From Gammaproteobacteria bacterium (GTDB lineage: Bacteria; Pseudomonadota; Gammaproteobacteria; Pseudomonadales; Azotimanducaceae), in assembly GCA_018667205.1 (NCBI GenBank), contig JABIVN010000153.1, positions 1-6,972 on the forward strand: 6,972 nt of DNA. Reading direction: 5' to 3'. The position numbers were made by a program, and so were the translations under genes. Below the pieces are notes generated by a model. It did no database searches and was not told the origin of the DNA. It saw nothing but the letters and a program-made list of their open reading frames with translations. Below, piece by piece: positions 1 through 6,172 of the stretch (positions within the stretch are counted from its first letter, which is position 1; every line of letters starts with the position of its first letter).

Positions 1-674
1 ATATCGTCAGCCGTGCTTATCTGCTCTGGGTAAGCATCCCGAAACATTACAACATACTCGGGAATTGCGCGTAGCCGCTGCGCCAAAAGCTCCCAAACGC
101 CATTTTCACCAGCCAACGTTCCCCCGATGGCCGCATCCGCCACAATGTTTTCGCCCGCTTGACCCGCCATTTCTAGGGACGAGGTTACCGGAAACATGGC
201 CTGCGCGGCCAACACGCTGTTAAGCCCTAGAGGTAGCTGGTCACCTGCTGGGGAGTTGTAACCTGAGGCCTCCGAATCGTCTACAGACAATCTTCCATCA
301 TGAAACATGACAGAAAATTCTTTCGCACCCAAATTAAAAACACTCGGAGAATGACGCGGAATACGTTCATGAACAGCATCATCACCACTACCGGTATCAC
401 GAGCAGGGCCTAAACCATTTCCGCCTTCGCCAACAGGAAGCGCCAGACCATCTCCTGTCCCAGCCAAAGGGTGATGACAAGTAGCACATGAAATGTTGCG
501 GTTACCACTGATGATTTTATCGAAAAAGAGCGCTCTTCCAAGCGCTACTTCGGCACCAGACGGAGTCGAATAAAAATCATTATCCCTGACAGGGTAAGGC
601 CTGTCGCTTTCCGCGTGCGCGACTGCGGTCAAACTACAGGCGACTATTCCCACGCACAATAATCTTAACTTCAT
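1..674 (-). CDS. Di-haem cytochrome c peroxidase / MauG-family protein, exported (partial, C-terminus outside window)
   Basis: Open from an ATG at 674 to the window edge, so about 224 N-terminal residues are visible. The N-terminus is a typical Sec signal peptide (basic MKLR, hydrophobic core, cleavage after AVAHA). The mature part starts like bacterial di-haem peroxidases: a segment with LGRALFFDK, then a c-type haem site CATCH (residues 63-67 from this start), a glycine-rich loop and an FHDGR motif near residue 120. Members of this family sit in the periplasm, reduce hydrogen peroxide with electrons from small cytochromes, or oxidise a protein or organic substrate as MauG does. The second haem site expected in the C-terminal domain lies outside the window, so peroxidase and MauG-like oxidase cannot be separated. 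An ATG at 680 in the same frame is possible, but 674 gives the cleaner signal peptide and a GGG at better spacing. Transcribed divergently from the paraoxonase-like gene, with a dyad operator about 72 bp upstream. Confidence 0.9.
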   Translation of the reverse strand, partial: MKLRLLCVGIVACSLTAVAHAESDRPYPVRDNDFYSTPSGAEVALGRALFFDKIISGNRNISCATCHHPLAGTGDGLALPVGEGGNGLGPARDTGSGDDAVHERIPRHSPSVFNLGAKEFSVMFHDGRLSVDDSEASGYNSPAGDQLPLGLNSVLAAQAMFPVTSSLEMAGQAGENIVADAAIGGTLAGENGVWELLAQRLRAIPEYVVMFRDAYPEQISTADD

Positions 675-743
675 ACCCATCCCGTAAAACAACGCTAGTA
701 AAGAGAAAATCCGGTTTGAAGAGTAGAAGTATAGATCTTTAAA

Positions 744-761
744 TGTAAAGAACTGTTTACA
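744..761 (-). promoter_or_regulatory. TyrR-box-like dyad operator, copy A
   Basis: Perfect inverted repeat TGTAAA-N6-TTTACA. The symmetry extends three more bases on each side (AAA...TTT, 741-764), and an outer ATAGAT (731-736) matches ATCTAT (767-772). This is the published consensus for strong boxes of the aromatic amino acid regulator TyrR/PhhR, although TetR-type and other dimeric regulators also use such dyads. Read on the minus strand, the spacer is CAGTTC and the right arm is followed at once by TTTAAA and, 4 bases later, by TATACT, a good -10 element for the peroxidase gene. The site would then cover the -35 region. A near copy lies at 5881-5898. The dyad is directly seen; the regulator is inferred. 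Confidence 0.65.
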
Positions 762-836
762 TTTGTATCTATCTTGCAAGCTCGAGTGGCGTCAGAACAT
801 TACGGCAGGGCATCCCTATTCCTGGATGACTAATAT

Positions 837-858
837 CTGTAAAACTGTTGTTGTACAG
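837..858. promoter_or_regulatory. Possible degenerate operator upstream of the paraoxonase-like gene
   Basis: Inverted repeat CTGTA-N12-TACAG with a TGTAAA left arm and a TGTACA right arm eight bases apart, 72 bp before the lipoprotein start. It resembles the dyad at 744-761 but its spacing is two bases longer, so it may be a weak secondary site or chance. Confidence 0.25.
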
Positions 859-930
859 CATGAAACCGGCCGCTATCAGTCTAACAGAGTTGTCACGTAG
901 ACTAAAACCAACCTAATTAGAGGTCCAACA

Positions 931-2088
931 ATGCCATATCTGAATTTCCCGATCATTATGATTTTATACTTATCCATGGCAGCGTGTTCGCCGCCGCCAC
1001 CGAAAGAAGCGACAAGTTTAGTGAGCGTTTCAGAGGCGGATGAAAGATCCGCCCTAGCTAAGGAATCGGGGCTGTTTCAACCGACCGTCGTTCAGGAACT
1101 ATTGAATTGCCAGTCAAGCGGTGACATGACGGTACATTGTGGATACAAGAATCCAGAAGACCTAGTTGCCTTGCCAGATAGAAAACACCTTATCGTCAGT
1201 GAGATGGCTGAATTCTTAACGGATGCACCGGGCACGCTTTCGCTGCTCAATCTAGATTCCGGCCATCGAGAACCACTCAAGGTTAACTGGTCGTCATCGG
1301 CACCTGCACTGGGCGATGCGGCCTGTCCCGCGCCTGATATAGCGGCATTTAGCCCTCATGGCATTGATCTCACCGCGTTAGCCGATGGCACCCTGCAATT
1401 ATTGGTGGTGAATCATGGCAAGCGGGAATCCATCGAGTTTTTTGAAGCCACTCAATCAGATGGCGTATGGCAGTTACCGTGGCAGGGTTGTGCCCTTCCC
1501 CCAGGAGACCCCTTTATTAATGATGTTGCTGGCCTAAAGGATGGCGGTTTCTTCGCCACGCATATGTGGGATAAGTCGACATCCTTCGATGAAGTTTCAC
1601 GTAAATTACTCGCTGGAGAGTCTATTGGCTGGGTCTACGAGTGGCAGCGTAACCAAGGCTTTACCAAACTGCCCGGGTCAGATGACGTTATGCCAAATGG
1701 TATCGCGGTCAGTAATGATAACACCAAGGTTTATGGGAACATCCATTTTGGCAACAAAACCATCAAGATTGATCGCACCAGCGGCGTGAGAGAAGGTGAA
1801 TTTACGGTACAACAGCCTGACAATATCACCGTCGATCGTGACGGTAACCTGTGGGTGGCATCCCACAAAAATGATCCAATTGACCAGACATGTGCGCTAG
1901 TGACTGAGGGCCCCTGCCTGCTGCCTTATGATATTATCAAAGCTGATCCTGACACGATGCAGACTGAAGTTTTCCTTTCTCAAGATGGTGCGCCAATGGG
2001 CTATGGAACCGTTGCACTCAAAGTGGGTGATCGTGTGTTTATGGGCTCAGCACATGGGGATAGGGTAGTGAGTACACCCATCCATTGA
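931..2088 (+). CDS. Paraoxonase/arylesterase-like (SMP-30/PON fold) lipoprotein
   Basis: The 385-residue product starts with a short signal and a lipobox-like SMAAC (Cys19, followed by Ser, so outer-membrane sorting is expected), then a proline-rich linker. The rest aligns by motif with mammalian paraoxonase PON1, a six-bladed beta-propeller lactonase/arylesterase with a structural and a catalytic calcium. NPEDL (Glu76) matches PON1 Glu53; PHGI (His143) matches His115; VVNH (His162) matches His134; FINDV (Asn197) matches Asn168; PNGI (Asn256) matches Asn224; PDN (Asp297-Asn298) matches Asp269-Asn270; SHKN (His312) matches His285. All calcium ligands and the proposed catalytic histidine pair are present, so an active hydrolase of lactones or aryl esters at the cell surface or in the periplasm is likely; the substrate is unknown. 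AGAGG at 919-923 supports the ATG at 931; the next Met (residue 10) would leave too short a signal. The gene appears monocistronic and is divergent from the peroxidase gene. Confidence 0.85.
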   Translation: MPYLNFPIIMILYLSMAACSPPPPKEATSLVSVSEADERSALAKESGLFQPTVVQELLNCQSSGDMTVHCGYKNPEDLVALPDRKHLIVSEMAEFLTDAPGTLSLLNLDSGHREPLKVNWSSSAPALGDAACPAPDIAAFSPHGIDLTALADGTLQLLVVNHGKRESIEFFEATQSDGVWQLPWQGCALPPGDPFINDVAGLKDGGFFATHMWDKSTSFDEVSRKLLAGESIGWVYEWQRNQGFTKLPGSDDVMPNGIAVSNDNTKVYGNIHFGNKTIKIDRTSGVREGEFTVQQPDNITVDRDGNLWVASHKNDPIDQTCALVTEGPCLLPYDIIKADPDTMQTEVFLSQDGAPMGYGTVALKVGDRVFMGSAHGDRVVSTPIH

Positions 2089-2264
2089 AATGACACGAAA
2101 GCTACCTCTGCCAAATGCGCGACTATTAACTGCGCGATCGGCCTCTAACCAGAGTGCATTGATGGGTGCATCGGACAGTTGGCTGCGTGGGTTGCTGCCT
2201 GACCAGGGGGTACTTTTTAAATAGATGCTAACGACGTTTTTTTCGACAGTCCACGTCACTATGC

Positions 2265-2281
2265 GCTTTAGCCGATAAAGC
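2265..2281. terminator. Weak stem-loop between convergent genes
   Basis: A GCTTTA/TAAAGC stem with a five-base loop lies between the stop of the paraoxonase-like gene and the stop of the Sel1 gene, which converge here. No T-tract follows on either strand, so intrinsic termination is doubtful. Confidence 0.2.
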
Positions 2282-2296
2282 CAAAAATACTGAGGT

Positions 2297-3271
2297 TCAA
2301 TAAACTTCCGGATTATCCTGACTGTATTGTCTAGTGAGTTCCTGGGCCTTGTCCATACCGTCCTGGGTCAATTCTTCAGTGAGAAATTTTTTGAACTTAC
2401 TAATATCAAGGCCATTGGCACCAGCAATATTAGCCCACATATATGCGAGCACATGGTCCATCGCTACACCTTCACCATTCGCATACATAACACCCACGTG
2501 ATATTGCGCTTCAGCATGCCCCTGATCAGCGGCAAGCCGATACCAGGTCAACGCTGCCTTATCGTCTTCAGGGACTCCCTCACCATTGTCATACATCAAA
2601 CCAAGTTTGTGCTGGGCAGAAACATGCCCCTGCTCCGCGGCAAGCCGGTACCATTTCACCGCTTCTTTACCGTCTTCAAGAACACCCTTGCCCTTAGAAT
2701 ACATTGAGCCAAGATGATACTGCGCTTGAGCATGTCCCTGTTCCGCGGCAAGCCGATACCAGTTCACCGCGGCCCTATCGTCTTCAGGAACACCTAGGCC
2801 AATGTCATACCTTAATCCAAGGTTGTGCTGCGCTTGAGCAAACCCCTGATCAGCGGCAAGCCGACACCACTGCAACGCTGCCTTATCGTCTTCAGGAACT
2901 CCCCTGCCACGAGCGTGCATCACGGCAAGGTGGTACTGCGCTTCAGCAAGCCCATTGCCAGCGGCAAGCTCAAACCATTTGACTGCGGCCTTGTCGTCTT
3001 CAGCAACACCCTTGCCATTGTCATACATCAAGCCAAGCTTATACTGGGCAGAAACATGTCCCTGCTCCGCCGCAAGCCGATACCACTTCAAGGCTTCTTT
3101 ATGATCCTTGGGAACACCCTCACCAAGCTCATACTTTACGCCAAGTTTGTAGTCCTTAAGCCCACCCTTCGGAACAGCTTCCGAGAACGGTTCATTAATT
3201 TGCAAACTGACCGCGGTGGCGCCATATAAAAAGACGGGGTATATCAGAATCCATAACATCAATACACGCAT
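2297..3271 (-). CDS. Exported Sel1-like repeat protein (seven repeats)
   Basis: The 324-residue product has an N-terminal signal peptide (MRVLMLWILIYPVF..., likely cleaved after GATA, residue 20). It then has seven tandem 36-residue Sel1-like repeats from about residue 39 to 290, each of the form AQYxLGxMYxxGxGVxxDxxxAxxWYRLAAxQG, and a charged C-terminal helix. The last repeat carries the capping variant LAYMWANIAGANG common at the end of such proteins. Sel1 repeats form alpha-alpha solenoids that act as protein-protein adaptors, and in proteobacteria many work in the periplasm in envelope or signalling assemblies. No partner can be named here. The frame is open to an ATG at 3307, but no ribosome site precedes that one. 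AGGG at 3280-3283 sits 8 bases from the ATG at 3271, which also gives the best signal peptide; 3277 is a further alternative. The gene stands alone. Confidence 0.9.
   Translation of the reverse strand: MRVLMLWILIYPVFLYGATAVSLQINEPFSEAVPKGGLKDYKLGVKYELGEGVPKDHKEALKWYRLAAEQGHVSAQYKLGLMYDNGKGVAEDDKAAVKWFELAAGNGLAEAQYHLAVMHARGRGVPEDDKAALQWCRLAADQGFAQAQHNLGLRYDIGLGVPEDDRAAVNWYRLAAEQGHAQAQYHLGSMYSKGKGVLEDGKEAVKWYRLAAEQGHVSAQHKLGLMYDNGEGVPEDDKAALTWYRLAADQGHAEAQYHVGVMYANGEGVAMDHVLAYMWANIAGANGLDISKFKKFLTEELTQDGMDKAQELTRQYSQDNPEVY
2402..3157 (-). repeat. Seven 108-bp tandem Sel1 repeat units
   Basis: Seven in-frame units of 108 bp without insertions or gaps. Units 1-2 and units 5-6 are unusually alike: both contain AAEQGHVSAQ, then KLGLMYDNG and DDKAA, and also match at the DNA level over the stretch around 2588-2665 and 3020-3097. 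They lie four units (432 bp) apart, which suggests growth by duplication of a multi-unit block. Confidence 0.85.
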
Positions 3272-3624
3272 AGCCATCGCCCTATACAGAATTGGGAGTC
3301 CGCCCATATTACATAATAAGCTTGGTCGGTTAAAAGACGTCTAAATACGCTGGGGATGTTTTTCAATTATGACGTTAACCTGACTGCGCCATTAAAGGAA
3401 TGCTTCATCAAACCTGAGTCATACTGATGCCGCTGAGCAACAATGTCTTAACTTTATTGCAGCCCCGAGCACTACCCTCAAAATGCTTTTCCACAGGCTG
3501 TCCCGTTGCCGCCTGTGACCCAGGTTACTTTCCGTTACATTAGTGCACATTCGCATCAACCCAGGTTTACAAGACACCCTTACCCTCTTTTCCCATCAAC
3601 CAACTAAGTAAACAGGGAAACAAC
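3272..3624. other. Intergenic region between divergent Sel1 and small lipoprotein genes
   Basis: About 350 bp with no supportable gene. It should hold both promoters, but I find no convincing -35/-10 pair. The main structure is an inverted repeat, CACAGGC (3492-3498) and GCCTGTG (3511-3517), around a 12-base loop, without a T-tract. A lone TTTACA half-site lies at 3566-3571, and GTTAC occurs twice ten bases apart near 3524-3538. AGGG at 3614-3617 is the ribosome site of the next gene. Confidence 0.5.
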
Positions 3625-3885
3625 ATGTACAGGACTATCCTAGCTTTCTTACTCATCGCTCTTACGACTAGTTGCGCTACTTATAGCGGCACACAGTCTA
3701 CCGCTGAAATGGAGTTTTGCTGGGAAAGAGGCATGAATTTTCAATCGATTGAAGAATTTGACGCAGGTTGCGTTGACCCAACAACCAAATCTTCAGCCAT
3801 TCGAATTTCCAAAATAAAGTGGTTAGAAAAGAACCTGGGCACGTTGGCCGCTCAAGCCTCGCCTTTAAAGGCAAGTAACATCTAA
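3625..3885 (+). CDS. Small hypothetical lipoprotein
   Basis: An 86-residue product with a clear export signal (MYRTILAFLLIALTTSC) ending in a lipobox-like TTSC, Cys17. The mature part is short and mostly polar, with two more cysteines (FCWERG and AGCVDP) that could form a disulphide, and ends in a basic then neutral tail. I do not recognise a family. Ala at +2 after the lipid-bearing cysteine predicts sorting to the outer membrane. AGGG at 3614-3617, seven bases before the ATG, supports the start. It is flanked by a leftward Sel1 gene and by the leftward anchored-protein gene whose 3' end it faces, so it is transcribed alone. The 3' end contains a perfect 12-bp palindrome, GCCTTTAAAGGC (3861-3872). 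The signal plus ribosome site make this a likely real gene; the function is unknown. Confidence 0.7.
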   Translation: MYRTILAFLLIALTTSCATYSGTQSTAEMEFCWERGMNFQSIEEFDAGCVDPTTKSSAIRISKIKWLEKNLGTLAAQASPLKASNI

Positions 3886-3894
3886 CGTAAGAAA

Positions 3895-3908
3895 CCGGTC
3901 CGCACCGG
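3895..3908 (+). terminator. GC-rich stem-loop after the small lipoprotein gene
   Basis: CCGGT and ACCGG around a four-base loop, starting nine bases after the stop codon. A second, bulged stem (TTAAGCCCTT, 3933-3942, with AAGGGTGCTTA, 3950-3960) follows. Neither has a T-run, so they may be RNA 3'-end structures rather than a classic intrinsic terminator. Confidence 0.3.
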
Positions 3909-4094
3909 CCTAAAGTGGCAACCTTAACGTTATTAAGCCCTTAGGAAGCAAGGGTGCTTATAAAGTTAGGATAGATCACAAAAACGATGCCCTGTACCTT
4001 TGACGGCCTCAAAACCCAAAATTTCACAATCTACCCTTCACTTGCCGGCACCTTCATAAACTAGCCTCATCGTCGTTTAGCGCGCTTATCGCAT

Positions 4095-4724
4095 TTACCT
4101 AAAATGTTTAATGGCGGTGTATTCCCCATTGACTTGCAGTGTCACGGTCATTGGCACAGATGTCCGGTTCCTCCAGTACCAGCCATGATTACCATCAAAC
4201 GCAGCCACAATAACACCATCGCTTTTTTTCGCAGAACCTTTCCCGTAGCTGTGATAATCAACCCCCAGTTTTGCGGCGTCACCGTGCACATCAAAAATCG
4301 CTTCGTCATCATCGGTATACCAGAGATAGCTAACTTTTCTTCCTTTGGCCATCGTCACTTTAATTTCAGTGCCTTCATCTGGCGCAAGATTAACACTCAA
4401 TTCATCGGTGATTGCGGAACTCTCAGGCTGGGGCAAAGGCATAAGAGTTTCAAATTGTAACGATCCGGCTTCAGTCTTGGCTGCTAAATCTCTAACTCTA
4501 CCTGCTTGATCTGCTTGGGCCTCTTCCGCAAGGGAGGCTTTTATCTCCCCCATCTTCTTAAGGCCCAGCGCTTTACCTAGACCTGTCGGATCAATGCCAA
4601 ATTCTGCGGGCATGACAACCGTGACAAGTAAGATGCCTGCGACTACCGCAGCAAGAATGGTTGATTTAATCAGCGTTACTGTTGAGGGAATATCTTGTGG
4701 TCTTGGAGTGTTTGTGCCCGACAT
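4095..4724 (-). CDS. Single-pass membrane-anchored protein, partner of the HupE-like permease
   Basis: The 209-residue product has a short cytoplasmic N-terminus, one transmembrane helix (about residues 18-39) and a juxtamembrane motif PAEFGIDPTGLGKALGL. A charged helical linker (about 60-85) and a C-terminal, probably beta-rich domain (about 105-209) end in HGWYWRNR and a strand-like TVTLQV segment. I recall proteins of this layout being annotated as a transmembrane anchor protein next to HupE/UreJ genes, but no biochemical role is known to me. The C-terminal pattern hints at a GOLD- or cupredoxin-like sandwich, which is only a suggestion. The domain contains histidines (HGD, DYHSY, NHGWYW, KHFR) and a DDDE cluster that could bind metal. 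AAGGA seven bases before the ATG supports the start. It lies 36 bp downstream of the HupE-like gene on the same strand and is almost certainly co-transcribed. Confidence 0.8.
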   Translation of the reverse strand: MSGTNTPRPQDIPSTVTLIKSTILAAVVAGILLVTVVMPAEFGIDPTGLGKALGLKKMGEIKASLAEEAQADQAGRVRDLAAKTEAGSLQFETLMPLPQPESSAITDELSVNLAPDEGTEIKVTMAKGRKVSYLWYTDDDEAIFDVHGDAAKLGVDYHSYGKGSAKKSDGVIVAAFDGNHGWYWRNRTSVPMTVTLQVNGEYTAIKHFR

Positions 4725-4760
4725 GATGCATTCCTTTTCGTCATTTCTGCATTTGGATTG

Positions 4761-5486
4761 TTACGCAGTATAAAATGCGGTGGCGTGAAATCCGATAAGC
4801 AGAAAACCAGCCGTCATTAACGCCGTGTTTGTTGTGTACGCGTAGCGAACAAAAGTACTGGAACGCCTCCAGTATCCCATCAGGATCAATATGACCGCCA
4901 AAGCCAAAACCTGGCCGAATTCAATACCGACATTAAAAGCAATTAGATTGGGGAGTAACCCGTGAGGCGAAATCTCATAATCTAAAAACTTGGTAGCCAA
5001 GCCAAAACCGTGACACAGCCCGAAAATGAATGTGGCTATTTTCGTGCTTGGCTGAAATCCGAGCCAACGCTCAAATGCACCCATATTATTTAGCGCTATG
5101 TAGACAAGCGAAAAGGCGATGGCAACCTCAATAAGATAGGCGTTGACACTGATCTCCAGTAAAACACCGGAAACTAGGGTAATTACGTGGCCAATAGCAA
5201 ACAGCGTCACGTAAGTAATGACATCCTTGAGATGATACAAAAAGAAAACCACCCCGAATAAAAACAGTAAGTGGTCGTATCCCGTCATCATGTGTTTTGC
5301 CCCGAGATAAAGAAACGGGATCGGGTGAACCCCCGTGGTTTCCTGAATATAGCCCTTGTCCCCCTCGGTCACCGCGTGGGCAAGAGAATCGGGAATCATT
5401 CCGAAAATCGCGGCGAAAAATAGCACCAGGGCCATGCAGACAAACAGGCATATTTTAGCCATAAAAGACTGCACCTTTATACTCAT
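4761..5486 (-). CDS. HupE/UreJ-like membrane permease, putative nickel/cobalt transporter
   Basis: A 241-residue polytopic membrane protein. The first hydrophobic segment (about 11-30) followed by SLAHA resembles the cleavable signal of HupE proteins. About six more transmembrane helices follow. The family signatures are present: the HX5DH motif known to be essential for HupE (His65, Asp71, His72 in KHMMTGYDHLLFL), FAIGHVITL (His100), CHGFGLA (His159) and FNVGIEFGQ. HupE/UreJ proteins bring nickel or cobalt into the cell, often beside hydrogenase or urease genes; none is in this window, so the metal is not proven. AAGGA seven bases before the ATG at 5486 supports this start over Met9 (5462). 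The gene leads a two-gene unit with the anchored protein downstream. Its start region is an exact tandem duplicate, and two perfect hairpins lie about 45-80 bp upstream. Confidence 0.88.
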   Translation of the reverse strand: MSIKVQSFMAKICLFVCMALVLFFAAIFGMIPDSLAHAVTEGDKGYIQETTGVHPIPFLYLGAKHMMTGYDHLLFLFGVVFFLYHLKDVITYVTLFAIGHVITLVSGVLLEISVNAYLIEVAIAFSLVYIALNNMGAFERWLGFQPSTKIATFIFGLCHGFGLATKFLDYEISPHGLLPNLIAFNVGIEFGQVLALAVILILMGYWRRSSTFVRYAYTTNTALMTAGFLLIGFHATAFYTA

Positions 5487-5521
5487 TAGGATTTCCTTCT
5501 ATACTTATTAAGATTTCCTTC
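5478..5521 (-). repeat. Tandem 22-bp duplication of the hupE-like ribosome site and start codon
   Basis: Two abutting 22-bp copies, 5500-5521 and 5478-5499, agree at 20 of 22 bases. On the minus strand each reads GAAGGAAATC, then T or C, TAAT, then A or G, then AGTATA. The downstream copy holds the working Shine-Dalgarno site and the first three codons. In the upstream copy the start codon is ATA instead of ATG, so the duplicate site carries a good ribosome-binding sequence but no usable start. Confidence 0.85.
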
Positions 5522-5530
5522 GCCAAGACA

Positions 5531-5564
5531 CCTGTGTTTAAAAAACACAGGGAAAGGTTTTCCC
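5531..5564 (-). promoter_or_regulatory. Two adjacent perfect hairpins upstream of the HupE-like gene
   Basis: CCTGTGTTT/AAACACAGG (5531-5539 with 5543-5551, three-base loop) is followed by GGGAAA/TTTCCC (5550-5555 with 5559-5564, three-base loop). The two stems overlap by two G residues, so they compete at the junction. They probably lie in the 5' leader of the permease mRNA, or form an operator. No T-tract for termination follows. Confidence 0.45.
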
Positions 5565-5880
5565 ATTAAGCGCGTCATGAACCCCTATTTCCGGTTCACA
5601 GTGCCAGTTTATTCCGTTTGGCCTTTTGGTTGCTATAAACATGGACTGTCTTGAACACTCAGGTGCTGGTCAAATCATTAACTATCGTCGCCAGCGAAAA
5701 TTTTTTCTTGAACCCTGATTCGTGACCCCGTCTCACGTGCCCTTCAGAGCGTTACGTTAATGATGCAGCTAAACGCTTATCAACATACTGCCCATACCTC
5801 ATCAACGAAATCTATTGCTGAATAAGGTCACAGTCGTATGGGATTTCGGCGGCGGTGCCAGCTTACAATTCCGTCACATT

Positions 5881-5898
5881 TGTAAGCCGTTTTTTACA
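5881..5898 (+). promoter_or_regulatory. TyrR-box-like dyad operator, copy B
   Basis: TGTAAG-N6-TTTACA, one base from the perfect TyrR-box consensus. Compared with the minus strand of copy A, 21 of 24 positions from the left arm through the TTTAAA flank are the same, including the spacer (CCGTTT here, CAGTTC there), so the two are likely sites for one regulator. In orientation it points rightward, to the sensor gene 275 bp away. TTTAAA follows the right arm directly, as in copy A. Confidence 0.6.
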
Positions 5899-5927
5899 TT
5901 TAAAAAAACTACCATTGGATGTATAAA
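5899..5927 (+). promoter_or_regulatory. Candidate sigma-70 promoter next to the dyad
   Basis: TTTAAA (5899-5904) as a weak -35 and TATAAA (5922-5927) as a good -10, with a 17-base spacer, directly downstream of the dyad. A dimeric regulator bound immediately upstream of the -35 would be placed to activate. In copy A the best -10 is closer to the dyad, so the geometry may differ. This is prediction only. Confidence 0.35.
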
Positions 5928-6172
5928 GAACCGTCAGATTTATCATATGGAAGAGCCTGAAAAAAGAGACCCCACATAAACGCCAACGTGAAGGCCGGTG
6001 AGCGGAAATGAGTCTTTTACAAACAACTCAACTATTCTGCAGTATATAAAAAAATTCACCCCGCCTATGGATGAACGACCACTTACCAACGCTAAACATG
6101 GCACTATATCGGTTTACATTGCGAAGGACAGCGAACCCTTGCTCTTTAGAGCACCAGGTGGGCACAGACAAC

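Larger units (their letters stand above)
5522..6172. other. Long intergenic region between the divergent permease and sensor genes
   Basis: About 650 bp without a convincing gene. It holds the hairpin pair at 5531-5564, a small inverted repeat GAACC/GGTTC (5579-5583 and 5593-5597), short unsupported reading frames of 25 codons at 5577 and 5641, the dyad at 5881-5898 with a candidate promoter beside it, and a 10-codon frame at 5947-5979. The last 240 bases would be a long untranslated leader of the sensor gene if that promoter is real. Confidence 0.5.

Noticed and set aside
2047..2259. 70-codon minus-strand frame and a 44-codon plus-strand frame (2090-2224) between the convergent genes
   Set aside because: Neither has a good ribosome site or a recognisable product, and the minus-strand frame overlaps the end of the paraoxonase-like gene.
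2327..3229. Several plus-strand reading frames opposite the Sel1 gene
   Set aside because: They are antisense shadows of the 108-bp repeats; their apparent repetitiveness comes from the Sel1 array and they lack ribosome sites.
3861..3872. Perfect 12-bp palindrome GCCTTTAAAGGC
   Set aside because: It lies within the coding end of the small lipoprotein, occurs once, and has no supporting context.
5128..5451. 107-codon minus-strand frame inside the HupE-like gene
   Set aside because: It is a frame-shifted shadow of the permease, which has strong family motifs.
5601..5606. TGGCAC on the minus strand, like a sigma-54 -24 element
   Set aside because: The required GC of the -12 element is missing at the correct spacing (ACCG is found where TTGC is expected).
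5685..5707. TCGCCAGCGA followed by a run of A and T, like an intrinsic terminator
   Set aside because: The stem is four pairs around a two-base loop, too short and too tight, and no gene ends nearby.
6110..6118. TGTAAACCG on the minus strand, matching one arm and part of the core of the dyad
   Set aside because: The second arm is absent (GCACTA in its place), so it is only a half-site.
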